DNA of 58,880 nucleotides from Calothrix sp. HK-06 (GTDB lineage Bacteria; Cyanobacteriota; Cyanobacteriia; Cyanobacteriales; Nostocaceae): NCBI RefSeq assembly GCF_001904745.1, contig NZ_MRCD01000056.1:1-58880 (forward strand), given 5' to 3'. The position numbers and the translations under genes were made by a program. The notes beneath the pieces are model-generated. The model was not told the origin of the DNA and searched no databases. It saw nothing but the letters and a program-made list of their open reading frames with translations. Below are positions 45,915-54,255 of the stretch, piece by piece (within the stretch, counting starts at the first letter, position 1; the number at the start of each line of letters is the position of its first letter).

Positions 45915-47306
45915 GTGAAGGATAAACTAATTGCTGAATTTAACCAGCTTAATGCGATGAAAGGGCTACGAACTGCTGCTGCTTTGCAAGGAGCGTGCCA
46001 TAATTTCACGATTGAATGGATTAGTTTGATGTTTGCCGATGGTGAAGTATCTGATGCCAAGGCTAATAATCGTATGCAACAATTATCCAAGCGGTTAGGT
46101 GGTGGAAACGCTGTTCTTCAAAAAGTTTTTGCCGAAGTATGGAAAGAAAACCCGTCTTCATACAAATTTGCCGATAAGCAGATGATTGCGATTCGGGGTC
46201 TTGAAGAAGCAAAGCTGATCTTTGATTATGAAGCTTACGACCAAACAAAACTAGTACAAGCACTCAGAAACCCTGATTATTCAGGATTTCTCTATTCTTT
46301 TTGGTTTCCTGGTGCAGTTGTGGGTGCTACTGATGCCCATACAATTGGGTTTTTTCGTCCTATGGTTGCTAAAAAAGGCAAACTGCTTCCAACTAACGAA
46401 TTTATTAGTGCTTTCGACCCAAATTATGGAGAATACTTAATTCCAGAATTAGAGTTTAACTACTGGCTTAACAAACTAAAGGCAGTTTATGTTGGTGTAA
46501 TTAAGCACCATATGTTAAAAGGCTTTCCATCAAAAACTCCGCCAAAACTTACAACACAGAATGGTAATGCTGTGGTTACTGCTCAGAATTTAACGCAAGT
46601 TGCGACTGGAACTACCAATTACGCAGCACAAGTTGCCGTAGGCGCCGCAAATCGTAGAGACTCTCATGAATGGCAAAAATTAACTAGCTTAATGTGCTGG
46701 GATGCCATTTTTCATTGTGCTTATTTAGCCAGTATAATCAACGATGATAAATATAAGGCTTTACTAGCTTCACGAGACAAGCAGTTTCATTTGGTTAAAT
46801 ATACTGATTCAACTATTAATAATGCAACTGCAATGCAAGCAATTCCACCAGGTCATGCCATTGGCTTTTTTGTGGAAGAGCAAGATAAAACTTGGCGAAT
46901 GATTCATGTCATGCTTTCTGTTGGAGGCGGAAAAGCAGCAGGAAATAAAAACGACTGCATTGGTGTCGGTAGTATGCTAGGCTGGGAAGTTTTGGATTTA
47001 GCTGGTGGACTTAAATGGGAAGACGGCTATATTAAAGCGCCTATGGGAAACGACTCAATTACCGGGGTAATGAAGTATCGCAATGCTTATGTTCGTCACC
47101 GACCGATTACCGCTCTCGCTCAAGTAGAACTGCCTTCTTTAAGTAAAGCATCTTCTGTTTTTCCTTGGGCGCCTTCGGGACTTAACTATGCTTTAGCCAA
47201 CGAGCCAGTTTTGCTAAATGGAATGAAAGTTATTTTCGACCAATCCGTTGGACTTTACCCTGTAAATCTTGAATCAAAAGAGGAAGCACGTCGTAATGGC
47301 GCCTGA
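45915..47306 (+). CDS. Two-domain papain-like / YopT-like cysteine protease of the cluster
   Basis: 463 residues from GTG 45915, which has AAGGAG 6 bp upstream; the earlier ATG at 45870 overlaps the preceding gene. Domain 1 shows a YopT/C58-like triad: C28 in LQGACHNFTIEWI, H142 in TDAHTIGFFRP, D168 in SAFDPNYGEY. Domain 2 repeats the scheme with C261 in SLMCWDAIFHCAYLAS, H314 in PPGHAIGFFVEEQ and H331-VMLSVGGG, then AGNKNDCIG. Both share H-[TA]-IGFF. Likely an effector or processing protease/deamidase. Assignment by motif only, so moderate. Confidence 0.6.
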   Translation: MKDKLIAEFNQLNAMKGLRTAAALQGACHNFTIEWISLMFADGEVSDAKANNRMQQLSKRLGGGNAVLQKVFAEVWKENPSSYKFADKQMIAIRGLEEAKLIFDYEAYDQTKLVQALRNPDYSGFLYSFWFPGAVVGATDAHTIGFFRPMVAKKGKLLPTNEFISAFDPNYGEYLIPELEFNYWLNKLKAVYVGVIKHHMLKGFPSKTPPKLTTQNGNAVVTAQNLTQVATGTTNYAAQVAVGAANRRDSHEWQKLTSLMCWDAIFHCAYLASIINDDKYKALLASRDKQFHLVKYTDSTINNATAMQAIPPGHAIGFFVEEQDKTWRMIHVMLSVGGGKAAGNKNDCIGVGSMLGWEVLDLAGGLKWEDGYIKAPMGNDSITGVMKYRNAYVRHRPITALAQVELPSLSKASSVFPWAPSGLNYALANEPVLLNGMKVIFDQSVGLYPVNLESKEEARRNGA

Positions 47307-47625
47307 AAATAAACCAAATCCACCAAAACTTGATATGTTTGATGCAGTTGCACCAACAGAACAAAATGACCGCAGTCTGTTAATGCCATTTGCTCAACTT
47401 GTTGAGAAGCTAACAAATTATGAAAAACAGCAAGTAGATCATAAAACGGGATTAGTTATGACAATTGAGCAGCTAACGGTCGATATGCCAATTGAACTAA
47501 AAGTAATTGTTAATAATGATGGCAAAGTTAATATCAAGGGTTCACCACCAACCCAACTTGTTAAAACTACTGTCATGCCTGTTTTTCATCAAATGCGACT
47601 ACGGATAGTTAGAGATGGCGACTAG
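47296..47625 (+). CDS. Small cluster protein (109 aa), possible trypco-like family
   Basis: ATG 47296 has GAGGAAG upstream and overlaps the previous stop by 11 bp. The body (LMPFAQLVEKLTNYEKQQVD; TIEQLTVDMPIELKVIVNND, then GSPPTQ and VMPVFHQMRLRIV) forms a helix followed by antiparallel strands. It looks like a small assembly or adaptor domain, possibly of the trypsin-co-occurring type described in conflict systems; that link is from memory. Overlapping genes indicate translational coupling with both neighbours. Confidence 0.6.
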   Translation: MAPENKPNPPKLDMFDAVAPTEQNDRSLLMPFAQLVEKLTNYEKQQVDHKTGLVMTIEQLTVDMPIELKVIVNNDGKVNIKGSPPTQLVKTTVMPVFHQMRLRIVRDGD

Positions 47626-48382
47626 TAACAACCGCACCTGGAATTTAGAAACTTTTCTGGATTCATTAATCTATGAGCTAGATAAAGCTCAAGATACGCT
47701 TTCTGTCAAAGGAATGAATCGAAAATTAACATATACTGTAAAAGATGTCTCTCTCGACTTACAAATCTTTCCAGAATTTGATGGTGAAACAGTTCGCTTT
47801 GTCACTGCTCAACCAGGTGAGACAGGAGCATCTAAAGTAACTTTTTTACTGGGGTCAATTAGAGACCATCAAATTCAAGAAGTTGCTAGAAAACCTCTAA
47901 CGCGCAAAGATATTTCTCTTGAAGAAATTAATCTGCCGGAACCTGAAAAAAAGGAACTCAAAAAGCTGGGTATTCGTTCAGCTGAAGATTTGAGACGCAC
48001 TATCGAAGACCAAAATGTCGATATTGAAAAGGTTACAGACAAAAAAGTTGATTATAAGGGACTTGCCAATTTAATTAACCAGTCACGGCGCCAACAACTA
48101 GCACCAACAGTTTCCAAAGCAAGTTTTTCTAAATCGCAAGGTAAAACTATTTTGACATTAGAGGGAGAAAATTTAGCCATAGCTCAATCTAGTGAAGAAT
48201 TTCCGGCTGCTGCTATTAATAGCCAAGCGGTGGAAATAATTTCAGCAAATGCAAAAGAATTAAAAATTCAAGTTGATGATAATAATTTAGAAGCTCAACA
48301 AAATCAGTTGCAAATTGCCCTTGACCCTTATGCTATCGTCACTATGAATCTACAATTGCCCGTAACAAAACTGAAAAAATAA
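47615..48382 (+). CDS. Cluster protein with trypco2-like, HhH-like and Ig/IPT-like parts
   Basis: 255 residues, overlapping the previous gene by 11 bp. Residues 1-95 (LETFLDSLIYELDKAQDTLS; VKDVSLDLQIFPEFDGETVR) look like a trypsin-co-occurring-domain-2-type fold. Residues 108-155 contain a helix-hairpin-like ELKKLGIRSAEDLRRTIE. Residues 160-250 are beta-rich with APTVSKASFSKSQGKTILTL and EGENLAI, reminiscent of an IPT/TIG Ig-like domain. Probably a structural adaptor. Domain calls are by eye. Confidence 0.55.
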   Translation: MATSNNRTWNLETFLDSLIYELDKAQDTLSVKGMNRKLTYTVKDVSLDLQIFPEFDGETVRFVTAQPGETGASKVTFLLGSIRDHQIQEVARKPLTRKDISLEEINLPEPEKKELKKLGIRSAEDLRRTIEDQNVDIEKVTDKKVDYKGLANLINQSRRQQLAPTVSKASFSKSQGKTILTLEGENLAIAQSSEEFPAAAINSQAVEIISANAKELKIQVDDNNLEAQQNQLQIALDPYAIVTMNLQLPVTKLKK

Positions 48383-48447
48383 AAATTAATAATAACGCAA
48401 TTAAAAACCAAGCTTATTCAATTATAACACAACACGAGGAAACAAGT

Positions 48448-49035
48448 ATGTCAAACTATTTTAGCCAAAATCGCCTTTTAGCTCTTGAAAAAGAACTATA
48501 TAGATGGAAGCAGGCGCCACAAAACGAACAAATTTATCAAGTAAGTCCAAAAGAACCTGAGTTAGAAGACACATTAGAAACTATAGAAGAAAATCTAGAT
48601 ATATATAGTGATGAAGAATTTGAGCAAGAAGTTCAAAAATCTTCAGCGCCATTAGATTATAAATATATGGATGAATTTATAAAAATGGATAACTTGTCTT
48701 ACTCAGCATTGGCATCAGTATTATCAAGCAATCCTAGTCAACGTTTTAACCGCACTATAGCCCAACTTGAAACACAAGAAGATGAATTGGCGCCACTAAC
48801 ACTAAATATAGAAAAAACTATAAAGCGACCAACAGCTAAATCAACTAAACCAACATTAGAATTACCAGAAATTGAGCTTCCAGAAGCAGACTCTATAGAA
48901 TTTAGCTTTGTTCCTGACAATGCTTTTTCTGATACAGAACCGTCTTATGGTTCTTTGCTTCAGAGCTTACAAGAAGCAAGACTTAATAATTTTGCCGATT
49001 TTGAAGATAAAACAGAGAATCAGGAACATTCCTAA
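48448..49035 (+). CDS. Acidic cluster protein with N-terminal LLALE motif
   Basis: 195 residues, largely disordered and acidic. Begins with N8-RLLALEKEL, the short motif shared with the 49155 and 51964 proteins, and contains RFNRTIAQLETQ later. No catalytic domain. GAGGAAAC lies upstream of ATG 48448. It may be an adaptor, chaperone or cargo tag carrier for the system (inference). Confidence 0.65.
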   Translation: MSNYFSQNRLLALEKELYRWKQAPQNEQIYQVSPKEPELEDTLETIEENLDIYSDEEFEQEVQKSSAPLDYKYMDEFIKMDNLSYSALASVLSSNPSQRFNRTIAQLETQEDELAPLTLNIEKTIKRPTAKSTKPTLELPEIELPEADSIEFSFVPDNAFSDTEPSYGSLLQSLQEARLNNFADFEDKTENQEHS

Positions 49036-49154
49036 TTTGGAATAACCATGTCATATTGAACAAAGTGAAGCATCTTAATAAACTTTACAAACGCTAAAAA
49101 AGTTCTGCTTTTACCATCTCAAATTCTTTAACTTTTACTCTTGATGGCTATATT

Positions 49155-51842
49155 ATGTCTAACTCCAATGGCTATAATCCTAATTCTCTCCTCACCCTTG
49201 AGCAAAGCTTATTAGCACCAAAGCGTGAATCAGAGGAGCATTCAAACCAACATATAGAAGCACAAGCATTTGATTGGGACGAATCTATCGACCTAGATTA
49301 TTCAGAAGCTGAAAGTTGGCATTATCCCAATTATGGTAGCCAGAGTTTTGACATAGAAGAAGATATACCAACTTACGATGTTCAAGCTTTTGAAGTCGAA
49401 GAAGCAGAACCCACACTTGACTATCAAGACCCACTTTCTCAATCTAATTCCCTTTTTGCTTTAGAACAAAGTGTACTGGGAGTTAATGCACCATACCAGC
49501 CATCTTTACAATTTTCAGTTGAGGAAGAAGAGGAACTAGAGAGGCAACCCGTCGAATCCCAGGCATTTGATTGGGATGAAGCAATTGCCCTAGAATCTGA
49601 AGAATCAGCTTACCCTACTGCTCAATCTTTTGATTGGCTGCCCAGCCATGAAAGCTATGGTTTTAATCTAGACGATGAACCACGAACCTATGAAGTAGAA
49701 GCATTTGAGGTAGAAGAACCGCAACCAGAAGCTACAGAGGAAGAATATTCAAGTAGCAAAGAGTATGATTTTAATATCATTAATAATGATAATAATAATC
49801 TCTCTAATTACGTAGCAGAAGCATCTTATGATACTCAAGCATATCGTTTTGATGCTGACGACGAACCAGAACCTATTTATCAAAAAAAATCGCCCAGTCC
49901 ACCTATCAAGGCGCCTGAACCAGTTGAAGCTTTAAGCGATGATGATTTTGATGAATTTGAACGCGCGTCAACAGAAGGACGTGCATCAGATGCAGAAGCA
50001 TTTACAGCCGATTTAGCATCTATATTACGGGGTGAAAAAGTTTACGAACCCCCAAAAGAAACACCCGTTCAAGCTCAATCGGCGCCATTTTCATCAACAC
50101 CTCAACCATTGGCGCCTCAACCTCAATCACCACCGGAACCAGTAACACCCAAGCAACCACGTCCTCACGATGTGTTTGACCAAATGGGCAGAAATGTATC
50201 TCACGCAACTGCTTTTGATTTGGGTACTTTTTCATTAGAGCAACGCTTTGATGAATTTGACCGGATGTTAGACGAACAGGATAGCGAATCTTTAGCTTAT
50301 GTTGAAGAAGATTCATCTTCAAATAAACAGGATATTAGTTATAGAAAAATCCAAGATAAATCTGTTCAATATCAAGGTTTTGACGAAGAGGAAATGGCAG
50401 CAGATTTAGCTGCTCTAGGTGTGTCTGATAGCTTTAACTATCCAGATAAAGAAATTGCAATGGAAGATGAAACCAGTGAAGCTTTGAGTACAAATGAGGT
50501 AACGCAAACTCTTGACCCTGATTCGCCAGAAATGGAGATGGAGCGATTACTTTCAGAAAGTAAAGCCTATAGTGGAGCGCTTGTAGCACCTGCACCTAGT
50601 ACATTACCTGCTTTACAAGGTTTAATTGATATTTATACTGGTACTGCTAATAACCCTGCAAGACTTTTAACACAAGCTGAAGTCACAGAAATACAGAGAT
50701 TAAGTATAGGTGGCACCGCAGCGGGGCCATCTGGAACTAAAGCATTAACCGACCGTAGTTTGATGGATTATCAAGCAATGGTTACTTATGCAAATGGTAA
50801 TAATTTTAACAATTGGGAAACATTGCCTAAACCGACACGTTTGCAAGTGGCAACTTATCAATGGGGCGCCCACAATCCGCCTGGTGCGGATATGAGCAAC
50901 AAGCCAGGGTATTGGAAAGCTCGTTCTGTAGATGCCAATTCTAACCCTCAAAGCGCAACTGCTGCGGCATCAAGACAGGCTATTTACAACCGTGACCGTG
51001 ACATTTGGATTTACACTCTCAATGAACCCAGCCAAGCTGCAAAAGCCAGAATTCCGGGTACCCAACAACAACAGCAACAACTACTCATCACTAACACAGC
51101 AGTTAGGAGAATTTTACAGCGTATTTTTGCGTTGTTACATCTAGGTTTGACATATCGAAATGGTAACAATCCCTATCAGGCATGGACGCAGCACGTTGCA
51201 GTTGCACTTTCTCACGGTGGTAGAGTAAATGTAAAACTTCCTGCTAACTCAGGTGATGACATTTTGAACTGGCTATTTGTAAGTCAAGCAATTAAAGATC
51301 AAGCGGGTGTTGGCACTAGAGCCTCCTCTACCCATAACATAAAAATTACACAGGGCGGTCAATTCCAAGAGAAAAAAGAACTTTTTAAGTTTATTGGTAT
51401 GACGCACTATGCTTTAAATTTGGCAGTAGGTGGAATAGGTAACTTAGATGTTAATGGAAATCCGATTTTACCTAATGGTTCTTACGGACATCTTTATCTT
51501 GGCTACCGCAAGCCAGAAGCCAACACAATGGGAGGAATGTTAATTGGTATTGAAAATGATGCATATGGGTCAACAAATCCTCTTGGTCACAAACACGGTC
51601 TTAGTGCCAAAGAAGCAGAGATGTCGCCAACGGGTGGCTTAAAAGTTGACAAGATAGGTAGCCCTGCTGGACCTGGAGATACAGGATTTATGCTGGTTGA
51701 TCTAACAACAGTAGCAAATTTGACAGTTAAATTAGGGAATGTTGTCACTAAACTAAATACAGCTAATCAAGGTGGGGCAGTGACAATTAATGCTACGGCA
51801 CAACGTCTTACAGGAGCTATAGACCCAACCCTATTTACATAA
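49155..51842 (+). CDS. Large 895-residue cluster protein: tandem acidic N-terminal units and an unknown C-terminal domain
   Basis: The N-terminus has a tandem duplication of about 90 residues. Unit 1 has N10-SLLTLEQSLL, QAFDWDESIDLD and DVQAFEVEEAEP; unit 2 has N98-SLFALEQSVL, QAFDWDEAIALES and EVEAFEVEEPQP. An acidic/proline linker follows to about 470, with DDDFDEFE and RFDEFDRML. The C-terminal 420 residues form a globular domain (GLTYRNGNNPYQAWTQHVAV; THNIKITQGGQF; GMTHYALNLAVGGIG; NGSYGHLYLGYRKP; GHKHGLSAKEAEMSPTGGLK) with many conserved-looking His and Gly. I do not recognise it. A secreted effector/toxin is plausible. Confidence 0.65.
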   Translation: MSNSNGYNPNSLLTLEQSLLAPKRESEEHSNQHIEAQAFDWDESIDLDYSEAESWHYPNYGSQSFDIEEDIPTYDVQAFEVEEAEPTLDYQDPLSQSNSLFALEQSVLGVNAPYQPSLQFSVEEEEELERQPVESQAFDWDEAIALESEESAYPTAQSFDWLPSHESYGFNLDDEPRTYEVEAFEVEEPQPEATEEEYSSSKEYDFNIINNDNNNLSNYVAEASYDTQAYRFDADDEPEPIYQKKSPSPPIKAPEPVEALSDDDFDEFERASTEGRASDAEAFTADLASILRGEKVYEPPKETPVQAQSAPFSSTPQPLAPQPQSPPEPVTPKQPRPHDVFDQMGRNVSHATAFDLGTFSLEQRFDEFDRMLDEQDSESLAYVEEDSSSNKQDISYRKIQDKSVQYQGFDEEEMAADLAALGVSDSFNYPDKEIAMEDETSEALSTNEVTQTLDPDSPEMEMERLLSESKAYSGALVAPAPSTLPALQGLIDIYTGTANNPARLLTQAEVTEIQRLSIGGTAAGPSGTKALTDRSLMDYQAMVTYANGNNFNNWETLPKPTRLQVATYQWGAHNPPGADMSNKPGYWKARSVDANSNPQSATAAASRQAIYNRDRDIWIYTLNEPSQAAKARIPGTQQQQQQLLITNTAVRRILQRIFALLHLGLTYRNGNNPYQAWTQHVAVALSHGGRVNVKLPANSGDDILNWLFVSQAIKDQAGVGTRASSTHNIKITQGGQFQEKKELFKFIGMTHYALNLAVGGIGNLDVNGNPILPNGSYGHLYLGYRKPEANTMGGMLIGIENDAYGSTNPLGHKHGLSAKEAEMSPTGGLKVDKIGSPAGPGDTGFMLVDLTTVANLTVKLGNVVTKLNTANQGGAVTINATAQRLTGAIDPTLFT

Positions 51843-51963
51843 ACTTAATTAAAGGGTGTAATCAGGCGCCGAACAATACCTCAACGAAATAAATAATTTA
51901 GGCTTATTACACCACAAATTATCCAAAAAACGTCAATATAAAATAAAAGTTAAACCTTAAACT

Positions 51964-53268
51964 ATGAGCGATAAACTATTTAGCTTGGCAAAGGAGATTG
52001 AACAATTAAAACAGCAATCTCAAGCGTTTTTTTTGGAAGCAATAACATTTAATGAAAGTGACTTTCAATCAATTTCAGAAAACCGCTTGGCTCAACTAGA
52101 GCAAACTACTTTATGCTCAAGAGACTCAGCCTCGTCAAAACAGCAAAACAGCAAAATTCCAGTCAAACAAAGTGAATTGAAACCTTCAGTATTTGGAGAA
52201 TCTTTGAGTCAAACAGCTTTTGCTGAACAATTAGCTCGACAGGAGGAAACAAAACTTACCTCAGCTTTCCATTACAAACGGCTTGATATTGGTTATTTTG
52301 TTGAAAAGTTATTTTTACCAGATGTTCGTTCGGAATTGCTAAATGAAATTAGTAAATCAATTGCATCAGATCAAAAAGAAGCTTGGCTAATTACTGATGT
52401 GGAGCAGGAAATAATTTTAGGGTGTTGGCTTAACGTATGGAACAAAACAGTTCAAGACGCAACAAACCCTAGTATCATACGACCGACTTCCCCAATTAAC
52501 CAAAACCTATTAAATCAAACTCATCCAAGTGACATCAACTTGATAACGCATTTATGTAAATACATAAACGGTAACAAACTATGCATGTATGTACCAGACC
52601 TCCAAAAAGTCAATGCTGTTAACAATAAAGTAAAATACAAACTAACCGGATATTCCAAGAAAAATATAAATTCCATTCACGGAAATCCAGTACACCTTAA
52701 AGATTTCTTAAAACTACTAGCAGCAGGAGCGCACTTTGTTATCATTGATAGTTCCAAAGATAATAAACGTACTAATGGACAAGAAATACCTAGTTTTTAT
52801 GACACATTTCTTTCTAATAGCGCCTTGGCAACCTACCACTCTCACTACGCAACAGTTGTTGGTTCATTACCAGCTTCGGGGGGAAACTTGAAGAGCGCGA
52901 AAGTTTATCCAGATTTTATTAGTGGTGACATAACACCTGACATTTGTCCATTTATAGTGTCACTTTTAATTGGTCGTACAGCCTGGTCTATGCCATTTAT
53001 TGGAGACTATAATAGTTTTTTACAACTGGAAGGATGGCCTCAGACAGGGTTAACTAGTAAAAGACACGGGCAGGACTATAAAGTTCATAGCGATACAAAA
53101 TGGAATATATCTACATATGGAGCTTGTCCTTATAGCGAAAAGCGTGGAGCAACAGTATTTTTAGCGCACGCAAAATGGAATCCTCAGCCTAGTAGTGAAA
53201 CAATCATGGCGCCTTATGTAGGTGCAGAAACGGTACAATCATGGCTAGACAAAACCTTGATAGAGTAA
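51964..53268 (+). CDS. 434-residue cluster protein with N-terminal LAQLE motif (candidate effector)
   Basis: The N-terminal 100 residues are polar and helical and include N40-RLAQLEQTTL, the motif shared with the 48448 and 49155 proteins. The C-terminal 320 residues look globular (EAWLITDVEQEIILGCWLNV; HFVIIDSSKDNKRTNGQEIP; ATYHSHYATVVGSLP; SMPFIGDYNSFLQLEGWPQT; GATVFLAHAKWNPQP). The YHSHYATV and HAKWN His residues could be catalytic. I do not recognise the family. It ends with a 69-bp gap plus GGGAGAG before the last gene. Confidence 0.6.
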   Translation: MSDKLFSLAKEIEQLKQQSQAFFLEAITFNESDFQSISENRLAQLEQTTLCSRDSASSKQQNSKIPVKQSELKPSVFGESLSQTAFAEQLARQEETKLTSAFHYKRLDIGYFVEKLFLPDVRSELLNEISKSIASDQKEAWLITDVEQEIILGCWLNVWNKTVQDATNPSIIRPTSPINQNLLNQTHPSDINLITHLCKYINGNKLCMYVPDLQKVNAVNNKVKYKLTGYSKKNINSIHGNPVHLKDFLKLLAAGAHFVIIDSSKDNKRTNGQEIPSFYDTFLSNSALATYHSHYATVVGSLPASGGNLKSAKVYPDFISGDITPDICPFIVSLLIGRTAWSMPFIGDYNSFLQLEGWPQTGLTSKRHGQDYKVHSDTKWNISTYGACPYSEKRGATVFLAHAKWNPQPSSETIMAPYVGAETVQSWLDKTLIE

Positions 53269-53354
53269 TTACTAGTAAGTATGAAAAATAGTAAATTTAA
53301 ATAGTGAAAAATATTTAGAGGTGTAAAATAAAATTTTAGGGAGAGAGGGACTCT

Positions 53355-54242
53355 ATGACAAACAAGGAATCAGAAGCAGTTCCCAACAAAACCCCCGATA
53401 ATTGGGAAATTTTGCAATCTCTATTTCTAGGAATCGAACCGCCAATCAGAGAACATTCTAAGCTTGATAACTGGGATGTTCTCGAATCTTTGTTTGGAAT
53501 TGTAGAATCATCAACCGAAAACCTATCCAAAAAACCAAATACCAATCCCAATACTCCAAAAAATGATATCGAAACCACACAGGAAACTACTGAAACAGCT
53601 TTATTAGGCGCCCAAACTGCTTTAAGAGAAATCGAAATTGCTAAAACTAGCGCTCAAACTGCTCTCAAAGAAACCGAAGATGCTAAAACTGGCGCCCAAA
53701 ATGCTCTAAGAGAAATCGAAATTGCTAAAACTGGCGCCCAAAATGCTCTACAGGAAACAAAAGGCATAAAAACTGGCGCCGAAACTGCTCTTAAAGAAAC
53801 CGAAATTGCTCTTGCCACAGTTGAGGCAGTTTTACGAGAAGCCGAAAAATATAGAACAGAGGCAGAAAAAGCTTGGAGGGAAGCCGAAATCGCTTGGAAA
53901 GAAGCTGAAACCGCTAAATTTGGTGCTATCACCGCGCAAGCAGAAGCTAAAGCTGCATTAGAAGAAGCCGAAACAGCTAAAACCGCAGTTCTATCCGCTC
54001 AACATGATGCCGAAGCTGCAATACGCGCTATAAAAATTGCTCACGGAAAAATCGGTTCATCTCCTAGCTCAATTGACAAAAAAGCAGTTGCTAATTTTTT
54101 AGTAAAGCATCGGTTTAAGCTTCTACTTGCGTCTTTACTTACCTTAATTCCTATACTGTTTTGGTTTAGCAGACCAAAAGCTTTATCTTCCAATAACCCA
54201 AGTTGTGGGTTATCAGTTTCTGGATGCGAAACACCTAGATAA
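53355..54242 (+). CDS. Tail-anchored coiled-coil protein with two N-terminal DNW[DE] motifs
   Basis: 295 residues. The N-terminus has two tandem motifs, D15-NWEILQSLF and D38-NWDVLESLF. Residues 90-225 are a coiled coil with about 14-residue repeats (GAQTALREIEIAKT, GAQNALREIEIAKT, GAETALKETEIALA). One membrane helix near the end (FKLLLASLLTLIPILFWF) is followed by a short tail. The coiled coil would face one side of the membrane and display the DNW motifs, which match TNWDEFEDFF in the 39196 protein. It may anchor the system. The last codons overlap a repeat (54192-54214). Confidence 0.75.
   Translation: MTNKESEAVPNKTPDNWEILQSLFLGIEPPIREHSKLDNWDVLESLFGIVESSTENLSKKPNTNPNTPKNDIETTQETTETALLGAQTALREIEIAKTSAQTALKETEDAKTGAQNALREIEIAKTGAQNALQETKGIKTGAETALKETEIALATVEAVLREAEKYRTEAEKAWREAEIAWKEAETAKFGAITAQAEAKAALEEAETAKTAVLSAQHDAEAAIRAIKIAHGKIGSSPSSIDKKAVANFLVKHRFKLLLASLLTLIPILFWFSRPKALSSNNPSCGLSVSGCETPR
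54192..54214. repeat. Reverse copy of the AACCCAAGTTG repeat inside a coding end
   Basis: AATAACCCAAGTTGTGGGTT followed by ATC, the inverse of 35670-35690. It encodes the last residues of the 53355 protein (NPSCGLSV), suggesting the C-terminal tail after the membrane helix was rewritten by the repeat. Confidence 0.5.
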
Positions 54243-54255
54243 TCTTGAACAAACT

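Noticed and set aside
53654-53932. Long open frame on the minus strand opposite the coiled-coil gene
   Set aside because: It is a shadow produced by the 14-residue coding repeat of the plus-strand gene.
37839-54242. Contractile injection system, T6SS or phage-tail locus
   Set aside because: No sheath, tube, baseplate, VgrG, LysM or AAA-unfoldase protein recognised among the genes.
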